DNA of 64,000 nucleotides, taken from JBFFMO01 sp041390025. Its GTDB lineage: Bacteria > Myxococcota_A > Bradymonadia > Bradymonadales > Bradymonadaceae. The stretch spans positions 1 to 64,000 of the forward strand of contig JAWKQR010000019.1 in NCBI GenBank assembly GCA_041390025.1. The letters are read 5' to 3'. Shown here in pieces: positions 46,290 to 55,352 of this stretch (positions are counted from its first letter, which is position 1; every line of letters begins with the position of its first letter). The position numbers were made by a program, and so were the translations under genes. The notes under the pieces were generated by a model. The model had not been told where the DNA came from and did no database searches. It saw nothing but the letters and a program-made list of their open reading frames with translations.

Positions 46290-46955
46290 TTGAAGAAAAG
46301 TACGATGTGGTTGGCAATCTTCGTTGGGGCAATGGTGTTGTCCTTTGGCATGTGTGTGTGCTCATTGACCAGCGGTTCGAGTGCCAAACCTGCGCGCGCC
46401 GGTGACATCGACCTCGAAGCGGTTACGGTGGCCTACGCGGCCCACGTCCAAAGCGGTTCCAAGGATCTGAAGGATTTTGAGGCGCGGATCAACCAACCCA
46501 ACGTCTATGCAGGTTCCGGGCATGTGAGCACGGTCATCGACGATCGCGGCACCGTCGTGGGCTACGTGGAGTCCAACCAACAACCTGGTTATCAGGGCAC
46601 TGACGACCTCGTGTTTCGCCTTGATGCCGAAAAACAGACCTCAGACCTCGTCGCGTCGGACAGAAGTTCCCGGTATTACCGTCACCACAGCCCCGGGATT
46701 TTCGAGACTTACTTGATGCTGCGCATGCTGGACAACCAGCGCGGGTTCTACGGGGGCCGTTATTACCAAGCGCCTTCAACCGTGAACTATCAGTCTCGAG
46801 GGTACTTCCGAAAACGACCACGTACCGTTGACACCTATGGGTCGGGCTCAAGCACGAGTTCAAGTTCGTCGCGCAGCACCGGAAGCCGGAGCGTCCGGAC
46901 CGGAAGTAGCGGTACCCGGCGATCAACCGGCGGCGGGTTCGGCTTCGGGAAATGA
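46290..46955 (+). CDS. Secreted or lipoprotein-like protein before spermidine synthase (DUF4247-like)
   Basis: 221 residues from TTG 46290 (GAGG about six bases upstream). TTG is preferred to ATG 46305 because it supplies the Lys residues of a signal peptide (MKKSTMWLAIFVGAMVLSFG), followed by CVCSLTSG. The mature part has a strand-rich core (VSTVIDDRGTVVGYVESNQQ), a Tyr-rich stretch, and a low-complexity Ser/Thr/Arg tail ending GGGFGFGK. The layout recalls DUF4247 proteins, which neighbour spermidine synthase in other bacteria; this link is inference. Its stop overlaps the start of the speE-like gene (ATGA), so translation is coupled. Confidence 0.65.
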   Translation: MKKSTMWLAIFVGAMVLSFGMCVCSLTSGSSAKPARAGDIDLEAVTVAYAAHVQSGSKDLKDFEARINQPNVYAGSGHVSTVIDDRGTVVGYVESNQQPGYQGTDDLVFRLDAEKQTSDLVASDRSSRYYRHHSPGIFETYLMLRMLDNQRGFYGGRYYQAPSTVNYQSRGYFRKRPRTVDTYGSGSSTSSSSSRSTGSRSVRTGSSGTRRSTGGGFGFGK

Positions 46956-48499
46956 GCGAGGCACCTGATACCGTCCAGCGTGTGCGTGTCCTGCTCGCAT
47001 CGATCTTCGTGGTGGCGCTGTGCAGCATCACGTACGAACTGATCATCGGGACGCTTTCAAGCTACCTGCTAGGGAACAGCGTCTTCCAGTTCAGCATCAT
47101 CATCGGGCTATACATGAGCGCGATGGGGGTCGGCTCGTACTTGAGCCGATTCATCGAGAACGACCTGCTCGACAAGTTCATGTGGGTCGAGATTGGGGTC
47201 GGATTCCTCGGCGGCACCTCGACCGCGGTCCTGTTTGGTGTGTTCGCCTACTCGCCGTGGGTCCAGTACGCGATTTGGGGCTGGACCTTTGTTTTGGGGA
47301 TTTTGGTGGGATTGGAGATCCCGCTGCTCACCCGACATTTGCGTGAGTACGAGCAACTGCGCATCGCGCTCGCCAACGTGCTGAGTTGGGACTACGTGGG
47401 CGCTCTAGGTGGCTCGCTCGCGTTCCCGTTAATCCTGTTGCCCAATCTTGGGTTGTTGAACACTGCGGTCGTGGTCGGCCTGCTGAACATCGCAGTGGCC
47501 TTGGGTGGCGTTGCATTCTTTCGCAAGCAGCTGAAAGCCCCACGTGCGCTCTTGGCCGCCGTTTCCGTCGTTGCGATGATTTTGATTGGCCTGTTGTTCG
47601 CCTCGAAACCCTACGAGTCCTTCCTTGACCGAAAGCTTTTCGCGGATCCGGTGGTGTTCAAAGAACAGTCGCCCTATCAAAACCTCACCATTACCGCATG
47701 GAATAATGACGTTCGGCTCTTCATCAACGGCAATATCCAGTTCTCGAGTGTCGACGAGTACCGCTACCATGAAGCGCTCGTTCACCCCGTCATGTATGCG
47801 GTTGGGGCGCCAAAGCGCGTGGCCGTCATGGGCGGCGGCGACGGCCTAGCCATCCGCGAGATCTTGAAGTTTCCCGGCGTGGAGTCGGTTGTCTTGGTCG
47901 ACCTCGACCCAGCGATGACCGACCTAGGCATGGAGCATCCAACGTTGCGGCGGCTCAATGAAGACCGGATGCGTGATCCACGTGTGCAGATCGTGCACGA
48001 AGACGCGATGAGCTACCTCGCGAACCACCGTGAGCCGTTTGATGTGGTGATCGCCGACTTGCCCGACCCCAACAATGAGGGCCTAGCAAAGCTCTACTCC
48101 GTCGAATTCTATCGCCTCGTGAGGCAGCGCCTACGCCCAGGTGGCGCGTTCGTCACCCAAAGCACAAGCCCTTACTTCTCGAGGTCCGCGTTTTGGTCGA
48201 TCCACGCCAGCGTGACCCAAGCGTTCTGCGCGCAGCCATGCGAAGAGGGCGCCATCTTGCCTTATCATGTCTGGGTCCCGTCGTTTGGCGACTGGGGATT
48301 TAATCTGGCGATGACGCGTCCAGTCCCCGTATCCCAGTTCCCGTACTCCGTTCCCGCGCGCTACCTCAACGCTGCGACCATGGCCGCGGCGCTGACGTTC
48401 CCTCCCGACAACGCACGCACAGACGTTCAAGCAAGCCGCTTGATGGAGCCCCGCATTCTGAGCTACTACCTGCGCGACTGGGAGCGTTTCAATCCCTAG
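46952..48499 (+). CDS. Membrane-anchored spermidine synthase-like protein
   Basis: 515 residues. Residues 1-220 hold seven or so membrane helices (TYELIIGTLSSYLLGNSVFQ; GLYMSAMGVGSYLSRFIEND). Residues 225-515 are an aminopropyltransferase domain: YQNLTI...LFINGNIQFSSVDEYRYHEA, then VAVMGGGDGLAIREIL, VVLVDLDPAM and DVVIADLPDPN. The GGGDG loop and the DLPDP motif (with its Asp) are kept, so it should bind decarboxylated SAM. These integral-membrane forms are known but their product is not settled. It is coupled to the upstream secreted protein. Confidence 0.88.
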   Translation: MSEAPDTVQRVRVLLASIFVVALCSITYELIIGTLSSYLLGNSVFQFSIIIGLYMSAMGVGSYLSRFIENDLLDKFMWVEIGVGFLGGTSTAVLFGVFAYSPWVQYAIWGWTFVLGILVGLEIPLLTRHLREYEQLRIALANVLSWDYVGALGGSLAFPLILLPNLGLLNTAVVVGLLNIAVALGGVAFFRKQLKAPRALLAAVSVVAMILIGLLFASKPYESFLDRKLFADPVVFKEQSPYQNLTITAWNNDVRLFINGNIQFSSVDEYRYHEALVHPVMYAVGAPKRVAVMGGGDGLAIREILKFPGVESVVLVDLDPAMTDLGMEHPTLRRLNEDRMRDPRVQIVHEDAMSYLANHREPFDVVIADLPDPNNEGLAKLYSVEFYRLVRQRLRPGGAFVTQSTSPYFSRSAFWSIHASVTQAFCAQPCEEGAILPYHVWVPSFGDWGFNLAMTRPVPVSQFPYSVPARYLNAATMAAALTFPPDNARTDVQASRLMEPRILSYYLRDWERFNP

Positions 48500-48551
48500 G
48501 GCACACGCTTGTGTGCGCACTTCAAAGCATCGATGACCGCAAGGTGACCCA

Positions 48552-50246
48552 GTGGCCGATTCCAAAGTTCGAACTCTCGTGCGTCAAGCCCTCGAAACGC
48601 AGCTTCCCGCGGGCACGCCTGCGGAGCAGGTACGCAGCATTTTAGACCGTCCCGATGCCGAGGGTTTTGTCCAAACCCTCAATCCGCAGGTGCTCTACCA
48701 ACTGATCCAGGCTGCCGGGTTTGACGAGGCCGCTGCATTGTTGCCCTACACCACGCCGCTCCAGGTGCAGGTGTGCCTGGACTTCGACGCGTGGCACAAA
48801 GACCAGTTTCAGCCTAACCGTCTGATCCCGTGGTTCTCGACGCTGCTCGCGGACTCGTCGGACGAGCATTTTCGAAGGGTGTGTCGCGAGACCGACGCGG
48901 AAATCCTCGCGATGCTGTTCAAAGACGGGCTGATGGTCGGACTCTTCGACGAGGACGGACAACCGCCTCTGGAATTCGACGGCATCGATTGGACCACAAG
49001 TCCAGATGGCGTCTATGTGGTCGCCTACCCCGAGGACGAGGACCTTGGCGCGCTTCTACGCGGGATGCTCGATCGACTGTACGACGTCGACCGCGGTCTT
49101 GCGTGGACGTTGCTTGAAGCCGCGCGTTGGGAGTTGTTCTCGAACATGGAAGAAGAAGAGCTCCACTGGCGAAACTCACGCCTCGAGGAGTTCGGCTTCG
49201 TGGGTCGCGACGAGGCCATGGAGATCTATCGGGTCGTCGACCCTGCCGCGTTTCGCACGCAGCTCGATCAATCAACGTTGGAACCCAAGGCATGGGAACG
49301 CATTGGCAAGAGCGACCTTCCGGCGCAGATTTCGCCGGATGCTCACGAGTTTTACCTGCTCAACATCATGGAACAGGTCGAGACGGAACAGCTTGAGGCG
49401 CTGATGACAGAGCTCGTCGCAGTGCAAAACCGTGTGTTGATCGCGGACGGGGTTGAACCCGGAGAGCTTGAACAAACGCGTGCGGTGGTCGAGCGTGCGA
49501 TCGGCACGATGAGCCTGGGCTTGGAGTTCCTTGCGCGTCGCGAGGATGAACGCGCGCTGGAAATCATCGCAAGCGTCCCGCTTCGGGATCTCTTCCGTGT
49601 GGGCTACTCACTTCAATGGAAGCTTCGCGCGACCGTTCAACAGCTCACGCGGCGGCCGGCATTGACGATCATCGAATCCGAGCGTTTTTCGCTGTTGTCT
49701 GAAAACGATCAAGCCCTCTTTGATGCCTTGGTGAAGTTCCGCCCGACGTTTGTGCCGGCCGGCACGACCGTGTCGGAATCGTTTTCAACCCAAGACCAGA
49801 TCGACGAAGCCGCCGTGCGGCTGGCGTTCGTCGCATTCAAACAGCTTTGGACGTTCGGTGTTGCAGGCGCGACAATCCCCGGTCTCGCCGAGGTCGCGTA
49901 CAGCGGAAAGCTTTACAACGAACCACCCTCTGTCACGTTCGATACGTTGTTTTCGACGTGGATCGCACATGTGGCACTCGGCCACGCACCGAGCCTTGAC
50001 GGACTCACCGTTCAAGAGCTCAAGGGGTTGCCCGAGGTGTTGCGCGCGAAGGATTGGCAGAACGACCCTATCCAAGCGTTCGAGCCCGCGATCGGCGGGG
50101 CGATCGAGGCGTTTGGTCCAAGCGCAGCGCGGCTGATCACCAAGTGGCTCAAAGACACGCTGGCGACGCTGAGCGACGAGCTCGGGGCCATCACCGACCC
50201 CTCGCCCGAGCTGCTTGAGTCTGTGCTGCTGATCCGAAAGGATTAG
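48552..50246 (+). CDS. DUF6178-type protein
   Basis: 564 residues from GTG 48552 (AAGGTG upstream). The all-helical protein has conserved lines such as FVQTLNPQVLYQLIQAAGFD, EFGFVGRDEAMEIYRVVDP and SLGLEFLARREDERALEIIA. This pattern is that of DUF6178, frequent in delta-proteobacterial lineages. There is no signal or membrane span and no catalytic motif that I can name. It overlaps the convergent lysS gene by 4 bases. It may form a unit with the spermidine-synthase-like gene 52 bases upstream. Function unknown. Confidence 0.65.
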   Translation: MADSKVRTLVRQALETQLPAGTPAEQVRSILDRPDAEGFVQTLNPQVLYQLIQAAGFDEAAALLPYTTPLQVQVCLDFDAWHKDQFQPNRLIPWFSTLLADSSDEHFRRVCRETDAEILAMLFKDGLMVGLFDEDGQPPLEFDGIDWTTSPDGVYVVAYPEDEDLGALLRGMLDRLYDVDRGLAWTLLEAARWELFSNMEEEELHWRNSRLEEFGFVGRDEAMEIYRVVDPAAFRTQLDQSTLEPKAWERIGKSDLPAQISPDAHEFYLLNIMEQVETEQLEALMTELVAVQNRVLIADGVEPGELEQTRAVVERAIGTMSLGLEFLARREDERALEIIASVPLRDLFRVGYSLQWKLRATVQQLTRRPALTIIESERFSLLSENDQALFDALVKFRPTFVPAGTTVSESFSTQDQIDEAAVRLAFVAFKQLWTFGVAGATIPGLAEVAYSGKLYNEPPSVTFDTLFSTWIAHVALGHAPSLDGLTVQELKGLPEVLRAKDWQNDPIQAFEPAIGGAIEAFGPSAARLITKWLKDTLATLSDELGAITDPSPELLESVLLIRKD

Positions 50247-51859
50247 AGCCGGTCCCCCACCTTGGACTCAATGAGCTCCAAGGTCTCAGACACACCGTAG
50301 AGTTGGATAAACGTGCCCAAACGTGGTCCACGCTCTTGCCCAAGCAACATGCGGTACATGCAGGCAAACCAATGGCCGAGCTTGAGGTCGTTTTCTTTGC
50401 CGGCCGCGTAGGTCGCGTTTTGTAGTTCTTCGGCGGAATTGCCCGTGTACGACTTCAGGAACGCGACCAACTGACGCAACGCCGGCAACGCGTCGTCAGG
50501 TGGGTCAACATAGTTCTTCGTGGGTGCCACAAAGTCGCGGTAGTACGTGATGGCTCGGTCGATCATCGAATCGACGACCGCATCCTTCTCGGCGTCCGGC
50601 GCGTACCGTCGCACATAGTTCCAGATGATGTCGTGGTCGTCGGTGTTCAGTACGCTTACCAAGTTGAGCAACATCGAATACGAGATGCCGCTCGTGTACT
50701 CGACCTTGTTTCCAGCGCGCACATCGGGTTGCGCGATGAAAAACACCGGATTGTTGACCCGCTCGGCCTCGTCCTCGTTGCCAAAGCGCTCGCGGTCACC
50801 GAGGTAGTCGTCGACGCTCTTTGGAATCACGTCGAAGTAAAGCTTCCGCGCCTTGATGGGGTTTTGGTAGATAAACCACGAGAGGCTGTCGAGCGGTCCG
50901 TACTTCAGCCACTCTTCCACCTCAAGACCGTTGCCCCGGCTCTTCGAGATCTTCTCGCCGTTTTCGTCGAGGAACATCTCGTAGAACATGCCCACCGGTG
51001 GCTCGCCACCCAGCAACTTGACGATCTTCGTCGAGAGTGCGGCGGACTCGATCAAATCCTTGCCGTACATTTCGTAGTCGACCCCGAAGACGTACCAGCG
51101 CAACGCCCAGTCGACCTTCCAGCCAACCTTGACGTTGCCATCGATGACAGGAAGGCGACCACCATGCCCGCAGGCATCGACGTGGTTGCCCTTGTAGTCA
51201 AAGCCTTGGTCACACGCGTAGGAAATCTCGCCTGACTCTGGATGGGTGTCGGTGACACGTGTCGTATAGACCTTTCCACACGACGGACACACCGGCATGA
51301 AGGGCGACCAAGCCGAGCGGTCGTTGTCGCCGTCGCGCTTTTGCCCCAGCGTCGGAAGGATCACGCCCCTGACAGCCTCGTAGTTCTCCAAGATCTTGAG
51401 CAACCCGGGGTTGAATACGCCACCGCGGTATTGATCCTTGGAGGATTTGAAGTCGTATTCGAAGCCAAAACGATCCAAGAAGCCGCGCAGCTTGGCATTC
51501 ATGTAGCCCGAGAAACTGTCTTCCTCCCCGAAGGGATCGGGAATCTCACAAAGCGGTTTGCCCAGGTGCGGCAGCAACATTTGCGCATTCGGAATGTTGT
51601 CTGGCACGGCTCGCAGTCCGTCCATATCGTCCGAAAAGGCGAACAGTTTTGTTGGCTTGCCCGTCATGTTCTCGAACGCATGGCGCACCCAGGTGCTGCG
51701 CGCGACCTCGGCAAACGTGCCGATATGAGGCAATCCGCTTGGTCCAAAGCCTGATTCAAAGAGCACGTAGTCATGCTTGCGCGCGCCTTCACGCTCCATC
51801 TTCTCAACGATCTTCTCGGCTTCTTTGTAAGGCCACGCTTTCAGTTCGAGCTCTTTCAT
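50243..51859 (-). CDS. lysS: Class I lysyl-tRNA synthetase
   Basis: 538 residues. It has class I signatures, not the class II motifs of common bacterial LysRS: HIGT at 45-48 (SGLPHIGTF) and KISKS at 303-307. A CPSCGK...C zinc-like insertion lies at 191-230. Class I LysRS is mainly archaeal and occurs in spirochaetes, alpha-proteobacteria and a few others. It charges tRNA-Lys in the cytoplasm. ATG 51859 has GGAG seven bases upstream. Whether a class II enzyme also exists cannot be seen here. No tRNA-Lys lies nearby. Confidence 0.93.
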   Translation of the reverse strand: MKELELKAWPYKEAEKIVEKMEREGARKHDYVLFESGFGPSGLPHIGTFAEVARSTWVRHAFENMTGKPTKLFAFSDDMDGLRAVPDNIPNAQMLLPHLGKPLCEIPDPFGEEDSFSGYMNAKLRGFLDRFGFEYDFKSSKDQYRGGVFNPGLLKILENYEAVRGVILPTLGQKRDGDNDRSAWSPFMPVCPSCGKVYTTRVTDTHPESGEISYACDQGFDYKGNHVDACGHGGRLPVIDGNVKVGWKVDWALRWYVFGVDYEMYGKDLIESAALSTKIVKLLGGEPPVGMFYEMFLDENGEKISKSRGNGLEVEEWLKYGPLDSLSWFIYQNPIKARKLYFDVIPKSVDDYLGDRERFGNEDEAERVNNPVFFIAQPDVRAGNKVEYTSGISYSMLLNLVSVLNTDDHDIIWNYVRRYAPDAEKDAVVDSMIDRAITYYRDFVAPTKNYVDPPDDALPALRQLVAFLKSYTGNSAEELQNATYAAGKENDLKLGHWFACMYRMLLGQERGPRLGTFIQLYGVSETLELIESKVGDRL

Positions 51860-51942
51860 GTCATCTCCAAAAACAAAACGACCCGGTCACAAGGTGCCGA
51901 GCCGCCGGAGGGTAAGATTGAAACGCCGCAAAGACAACCACA

Positions 51943-54180
51943 CTAGTCAAACAGCGGGATGATGTCCGGCTTGGGCTTGGGCTTGGGTTTCGGCTTCGGT
52001 TTGGGTTTGGGCTTGGTTTCGATCGGTGCCCAAGGGTCGGTGGCCGGCTTTGGCTTGTCGACCTTCGGTTTATCAACCTTCGGCTCCACCGGTTCAGGTT
52101 TCTCTTCGATCTTGGACGCGATCAGCTTCAGATTGTGTGTCGCCTGCGCAGCCTCAAGGGTAAGAGGCATCGGCTCAAAGCCGTCGAGCCGAACCTCTGC
52201 CTTGGCCGGGAGGGCATCATTGCCGAGCTTAAACCGGGCGGGGGTCTTGGCTTTCTCGACCCCGCCGATAAACACCGCCGCACCCTCGGGGACCGAGTAG
52301 ATGCGGAACTCCACATCCTGCGCGACAGGTTCTTTGGGTTTGTCGGGCGTGGGCGTGACTGATTCCGTCACGGGGAGTGTCTCGGGTGGCGGAATGACCG
52401 CATCAGCAGGTCCCTGCGAGGACGCCAGCAGGTAAATTACAAACCCGGCCGCCACGATCACGAGGAAGATGACGACGATCAGGCCAATGACCACCCCACC
52501 CCACTTCTTCTCTTCCTGTTTCTGCTCGGGGCTGGCGGTCGGCACCACAAACTCGATGAACTCCGTTCGGTTCGCGTCGTTGGCAGGCGCCTGGGGCGCT
52601 GTTCCGCCAATGGGGGCGCCAAACGTCTGGAGCTGGGGCGCTGCGGGAAGCGGAATATGACCCACCGCAGAATTCACCGGCTCTGCCGGCGTGGGGTTTG
52701 GCGCAGGCGTCGCCGCTGGTGCGGGGGTCGCCGCGAATGCCGGAGTCGCCGGATTCGCGGTCGAAAATGGCGTGGGCGGCGTGGGATTCGCAGACACCGA
52801 CGCACGCATCGGCTCTGCCGGCGCGGAAGCCAAGGGCGCCTGCGTTTTGGCCTGAATCGCGAGTTGGAAATCTGCGGGCAACTCGACCATCTGGGTCGCC
52901 GCCTCATCGTCATCTTCGGGCGCATCGCCGATATGCAACGCCGAAACTTCCGGTTGAGTGCGCACAACGACGGGATCAAACGGAATCGTCGCCCCAGGCG
53001 TTTTGCCGGCGACCGAAAGGGGCTCCATCACACTGGTGGCGCCGGCGTCTTCATCGTCGTCGTCGTCGTACGCGTCACTGGACTGAGCAGGGGCCAACGG
53101 CGCCGTCTGATAAAGCGGTTCGCCGGCTTCCAGCGCTGCGATGGCGCTGTCGGCGTCAAGACGCATCGTCGCATCGTATCCATCGCCCTCCTCGTCAACC
53201 ACGATCGATGGCGAGATCGACACAGACGGTGAGACGGACACGGACGGCGAGGTTGACTCGATGATCGGGGCTTGGCGCGGAATCGTGCTTGCGCCCATGT
53301 CGGGGAAGTCAGCACCCCGCGCCGCCAATTCCTCAGGCGTCGCGTTGAGGAACTTCAACATCTCGTCCGCGCTTGCGTAACGCTCGTCGAGATCTTTCGC
53401 GAAACCGATCGAGAGCCACGGCCACAAGGACGATTGTTTGAGCGCGTCAGGCACCGGCAGTCGATTCGGCGACAGCTGCGCTTGAGCCGCTTCTACCGAG
53501 TTTTCGGTCGCCAAAATCGGCGCGCCGATGATGGCCTCAGCCAAGGTGATGGAGATCGAATACACGTCACTCGCGGCAACGGGATGGTCGCCCCGCAACA
53601 GCTCAGGCGGCATGTAACGCGGGCTGCCGAGTGCGACACCTGCCGCGGTCAAATCCGTGTCGCCCATCATTGTCTTGGCGATCCCAAAATCCAGGACTTT
53701 GACGTAGTCGCGCTCCCCGTAGACATTGCACAGCATGATGTTGCCGGGCTTGAGGTCCCGGTGGACGATGCCCTGCGCGTGCGCCTCGGCGAGCGACTTG
53801 AGGATACCAGGCGCCATATTGCGCACGCGATCGTCCCCCAACGCACCTTCCTCGCGAATGACCTCGACGAGGTTACGCCCGTCCAAGTACTCCAGCACGA
53901 GGAACATCGTCCCATCGGCCATTTCTCCGAAATCGTATTGGCGAATGGTATGGGGATGATTGAGATTGCGCGCCATCATCGCTTCGCGGCGGAACCGCTC
54001 ACGCATTTGGTCACGCATGGCCTCGTTGCCTGAAGGGTGCAGCATCTTGACCGCAACCGGCCTGTCCATGCCGAGCTGCACGGCGTAGTACACGACTCCG
54101 AATCCCCCCCGACCGATCTCGCGTTTCAGCTCATATCGGTCGGCGATGACATCGCCCACCTGTACAACACCGTCTGTCAT
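51943..54180 (-). CDS. Ser/Thr protein kinase with membrane span and PEGA tail
   Basis: 745 residues. The kinase domain is complete: GRGGFGVV (23-30), Lys45, HRDLKPGN (140-147), DFG (164-166) and PPE (191-193). A disordered linker (about 290-555) holds Thr-rich motifs including EAATQMVELP (426-435) and DATMRL, then Ala/Pro repeats. One membrane helix at 561-584 precedes an extracytoplasmic PEGA-like domain (625-690) and a Lys/Pro repeat ending IPLFD. The N-terminal kinase is cytoplasmic. It lies 12 bases after the PEGA/TPR gene and is a paralogue of the kinase at 55.3 kb. Probably a transmembrane receptor kinase; ligand and substrates unknown. Confidence 0.9.
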   Translation of the reverse strand: MTDGVVQVGDVIADRYELKREIGRGGFGVVYYAVQLGMDRPVAVKMLHPSGNEAMRDQMRERFRREAMMARNLNHPHTIRQYDFGEMADGTMFLVLEYLDGRNLVEVIREEGALGDDRVRNMAPGILKSLAEAHAQGIVHRDLKPGNIMLCNVYGERDYVKVLDFGIAKTMMGDTDLTAAGVALGSPRYMPPELLRGDHPVAASDVYSISITLAEAIIGAPILATENSVEAAQAQLSPNRLPVPDALKQSSLWPWLSIGFAKDLDERYASADEMLKFLNATPEELAARGADFPDMGASTIPRQAPIIESTSPSVSVSPSVSISPSIVVDEEGDGYDATMRLDADSAIAALEAGEPLYQTAPLAPAQSSDAYDDDDDEDAGATSVMEPLSVAGKTPGATIPFDPVVVRTQPEVSALHIGDAPEDDDEAATQMVELPADFQLAIQAKTQAPLASAPAEPMRASVSANPTPPTPFSTANPATPAFAATPAPAATPAPNPTPAEPVNSAVGHIPLPAAPQLQTFGAPIGGTAPQAPANDANRTEFIEFVVPTASPEQKQEEKKWGGVVIGLIVVIFLVIVAAGFVIYLLASSQGPADAVIPPPETLPVTESVTPTPDKPKEPVAQDVEFRIYSVPEGAAVFIGGVEKAKTPARFKLGNDALPAKAEVRLDGFEPMPLTLEAAQATHNLKLIASKIEEKPEPVEPKVDKPKVDKPKPATDPWAPIETKPKPKPKPKPKPKPKPDIIPLFD
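51967..52014 (-). repeat. Lys-Pro dipeptide repeat
   Basis: A hexanucleotide repeat encoding eight KP pairs (residues 723-738) near the C-terminus of the kinase, outside the membrane. It would be a stiff cationic stalk and could bind peptidoglycan or acidic polymers (inference). Confidence 0.85.
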
Positions 54181-54192
54181 ACTGCTCTCGCA

Positions 54193-55191
54193 TTAGAATT
54201 GACCGAACAGGCCAACTCCTACTGTGTCTTGTCCAACGACCGGGACGACCCCGAGGCGTTTTTCGATGGCGTCCGACCCGTCTTCTTTCTGGCCCGAGTC
54301 GTCGGTCAAGAAGAGATAGGTCAAATAGGCAGCTCCGCCGACCGCCAAGATGCCACCGCCGACATAACCCACAAGCGCGATGGTTGCTTCCCCGTCACGC
54401 TGATCGGTCAAGTCTTTGTATTTTTGGGTGTCGGGCGCGTACTGCTTGCGCTCGTCGTCGGTCGAAGGAATCACGGACAAGTCGTACACGGCGCCCATGA
54501 TGAGCAAACCAACACCGACACCCGTCACGCCACCCGCGATGTAATAGGGTGTCATGTCCTTTTCGACCGGAGCGACCGCGACGGGTTCCTCCACCGGCGT
54601 TTCCACGACGACCGGCTCTTCGACCTTCTCGGTCAGCGAGGCCTTAACGTCTTGGTCGGTGTCGACTTCGACGCCGACGGCCCGCTCAAAGGGTTCGTAC
54701 CCCTCGAGCTCGAACCGGAACGTGCGTTTGCCTTTGGGCACCAAGACGGCCTCGAACGGCGTCACGCCTGCCTCGACGCCATCGATCAAGACCTTTGCAC
54801 CGGTTGGAACCGAGTCCACCGTGATGCGGCCCGATGTGTCTCGGTTAAACGAGGTGCACTTGAGGTCTTCCGCCTCCTTGGCCGCCGTCTTGAGCAACGA
54901 CGCTTCGGACTCGTCGCTGCGCGCGAAGGCACGGTAGTATGCCACCGAACGTGCGCAATCCCCGGCCTTGGCGTAGGAGCGCGCAATGTTCAAAAGCAAG
55001 CGATCGTTCGGCTGTAGACGGTTTGCTTGGATCAAAAGCTCAACGGCTTTGTTGTAGTCGCCCGCGTCGTAAGCCGTTTTCGCCTGAGCAACGGATTCTT
55101 CGAACGTGGCGGCGAAAACGCTGCCTGCTTGGGCGGTGATCGCCAAACAACTAAAACCAGAAAGAAAGTAACGTAAAAGAGCGGTTTTCAC
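54193..55191 (-). CDS. Secreted TPR/PEGA-domain protein
   Basis: 332 residues from GTG 55189-55191. Signal peptide: MKTALLRYFLSGFSCLAITA then a cleavage-like AQAGSVFA. Two TPR-like units follow (SVAQAKTAYDAGDYNKAVEL; LLNIARSYAKAGDCARSVAY). A PEGA domain lies at about 120-185 (GRITVDSVPTGAKVLIDGVE). Two hydrophobic segments near 215-235 and 270-295 suggest membrane anchoring. It lies 12 bases before the PEGA-tail kinase and divergent from the second kinase, so it likely works with them as a periplasmic sensor or scaffold. Myxobacterial-type genomes often encode such proteins. Confidence 0.8.
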   Translation of the reverse strand: MKTALLRYFLSGFSCLAITAQAGSVFAATFEESVAQAKTAYDAGDYNKAVELLIQANRLQPNDRLLLNIARSYAKAGDCARSVAYYRAFARSDESEASLLKTAAKEAEDLKCTSFNRDTSGRITVDSVPTGAKVLIDGVEAGVTPFEAVLVPKGKRTFRFELEGYEPFERAVGVEVDTDQDVKASLTEKVEEPVVVETPVEEPVAVAPVEKDMTPYYIAGGVTGVGVGLLIMGAVYDLSVIPSTDDERKQYAPDTQKYKDLTDQRDGEATIALVGYVGGGILAVGGAAYLTYLFLTDDSGQKEDGSDAIEKRLGVVPVVGQDTVGVGLFGQF

Positions 55192-55227
55192 CCAATTCTC
55201 CGGTTTCCGGGGGTTTGCTAGCCTTGC

Positions 55228-55258
55228 ATATTACAGGTAGTGTCTACCGTCGTAATCT
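55228..55258. promoter_or_regulatory. Overlapping divergent promoters around a palindrome
   Basis: The 13-base palindrome GGTAG-TGT-CTACC (55236-55248) sits in the spacer of a minus-strand promoter (TTACGA 55250-55255, 16 bases, TAATAT 55228-55233). It also sits in a plus-strand promoter (TTACAG 55231-55236, 16 bases, TAATCT 55253-55258). A protein bound here would control both the PEGA/TPR-kinase operon and the second kinase. The promoter boxes are moderate matches. Confidence 0.5.
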
Positions 55259-55261
55259 AAA

Positions 55262-55317
55262 GCACGAAATGACTATCAAGCAAGTAATCACGTCTTCTAC
55301 GTGATTTGATTTCGTGC
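55262..55317 (+). promoter_or_regulatory. Nested inverted repeats in the kinase leader
   Basis: Outer arms GCACGAAAT (55262-55270) and ATTTCGTGC (55309-55317) match 9 of 9. Inner arms AATCACG (55286-55292) and CGTGATT (55300-55306) match 7 of 7 around a 7-base loop. No T run follows, so it is not a simple terminator. It could be a leader RNA structure or a pair of operators. Confidence 0.55.
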
Positions 55318-55352
55318 CCCTTCTGCGCGATAACACGCGCGAAGTTGGCACG

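Noticed and set aside
53272..54033. 253-residue plus-strand open frame
   Set aside because: It is antisense to the kinase domain of the 745-residue protein; no ribosome site and no recognisable motif.
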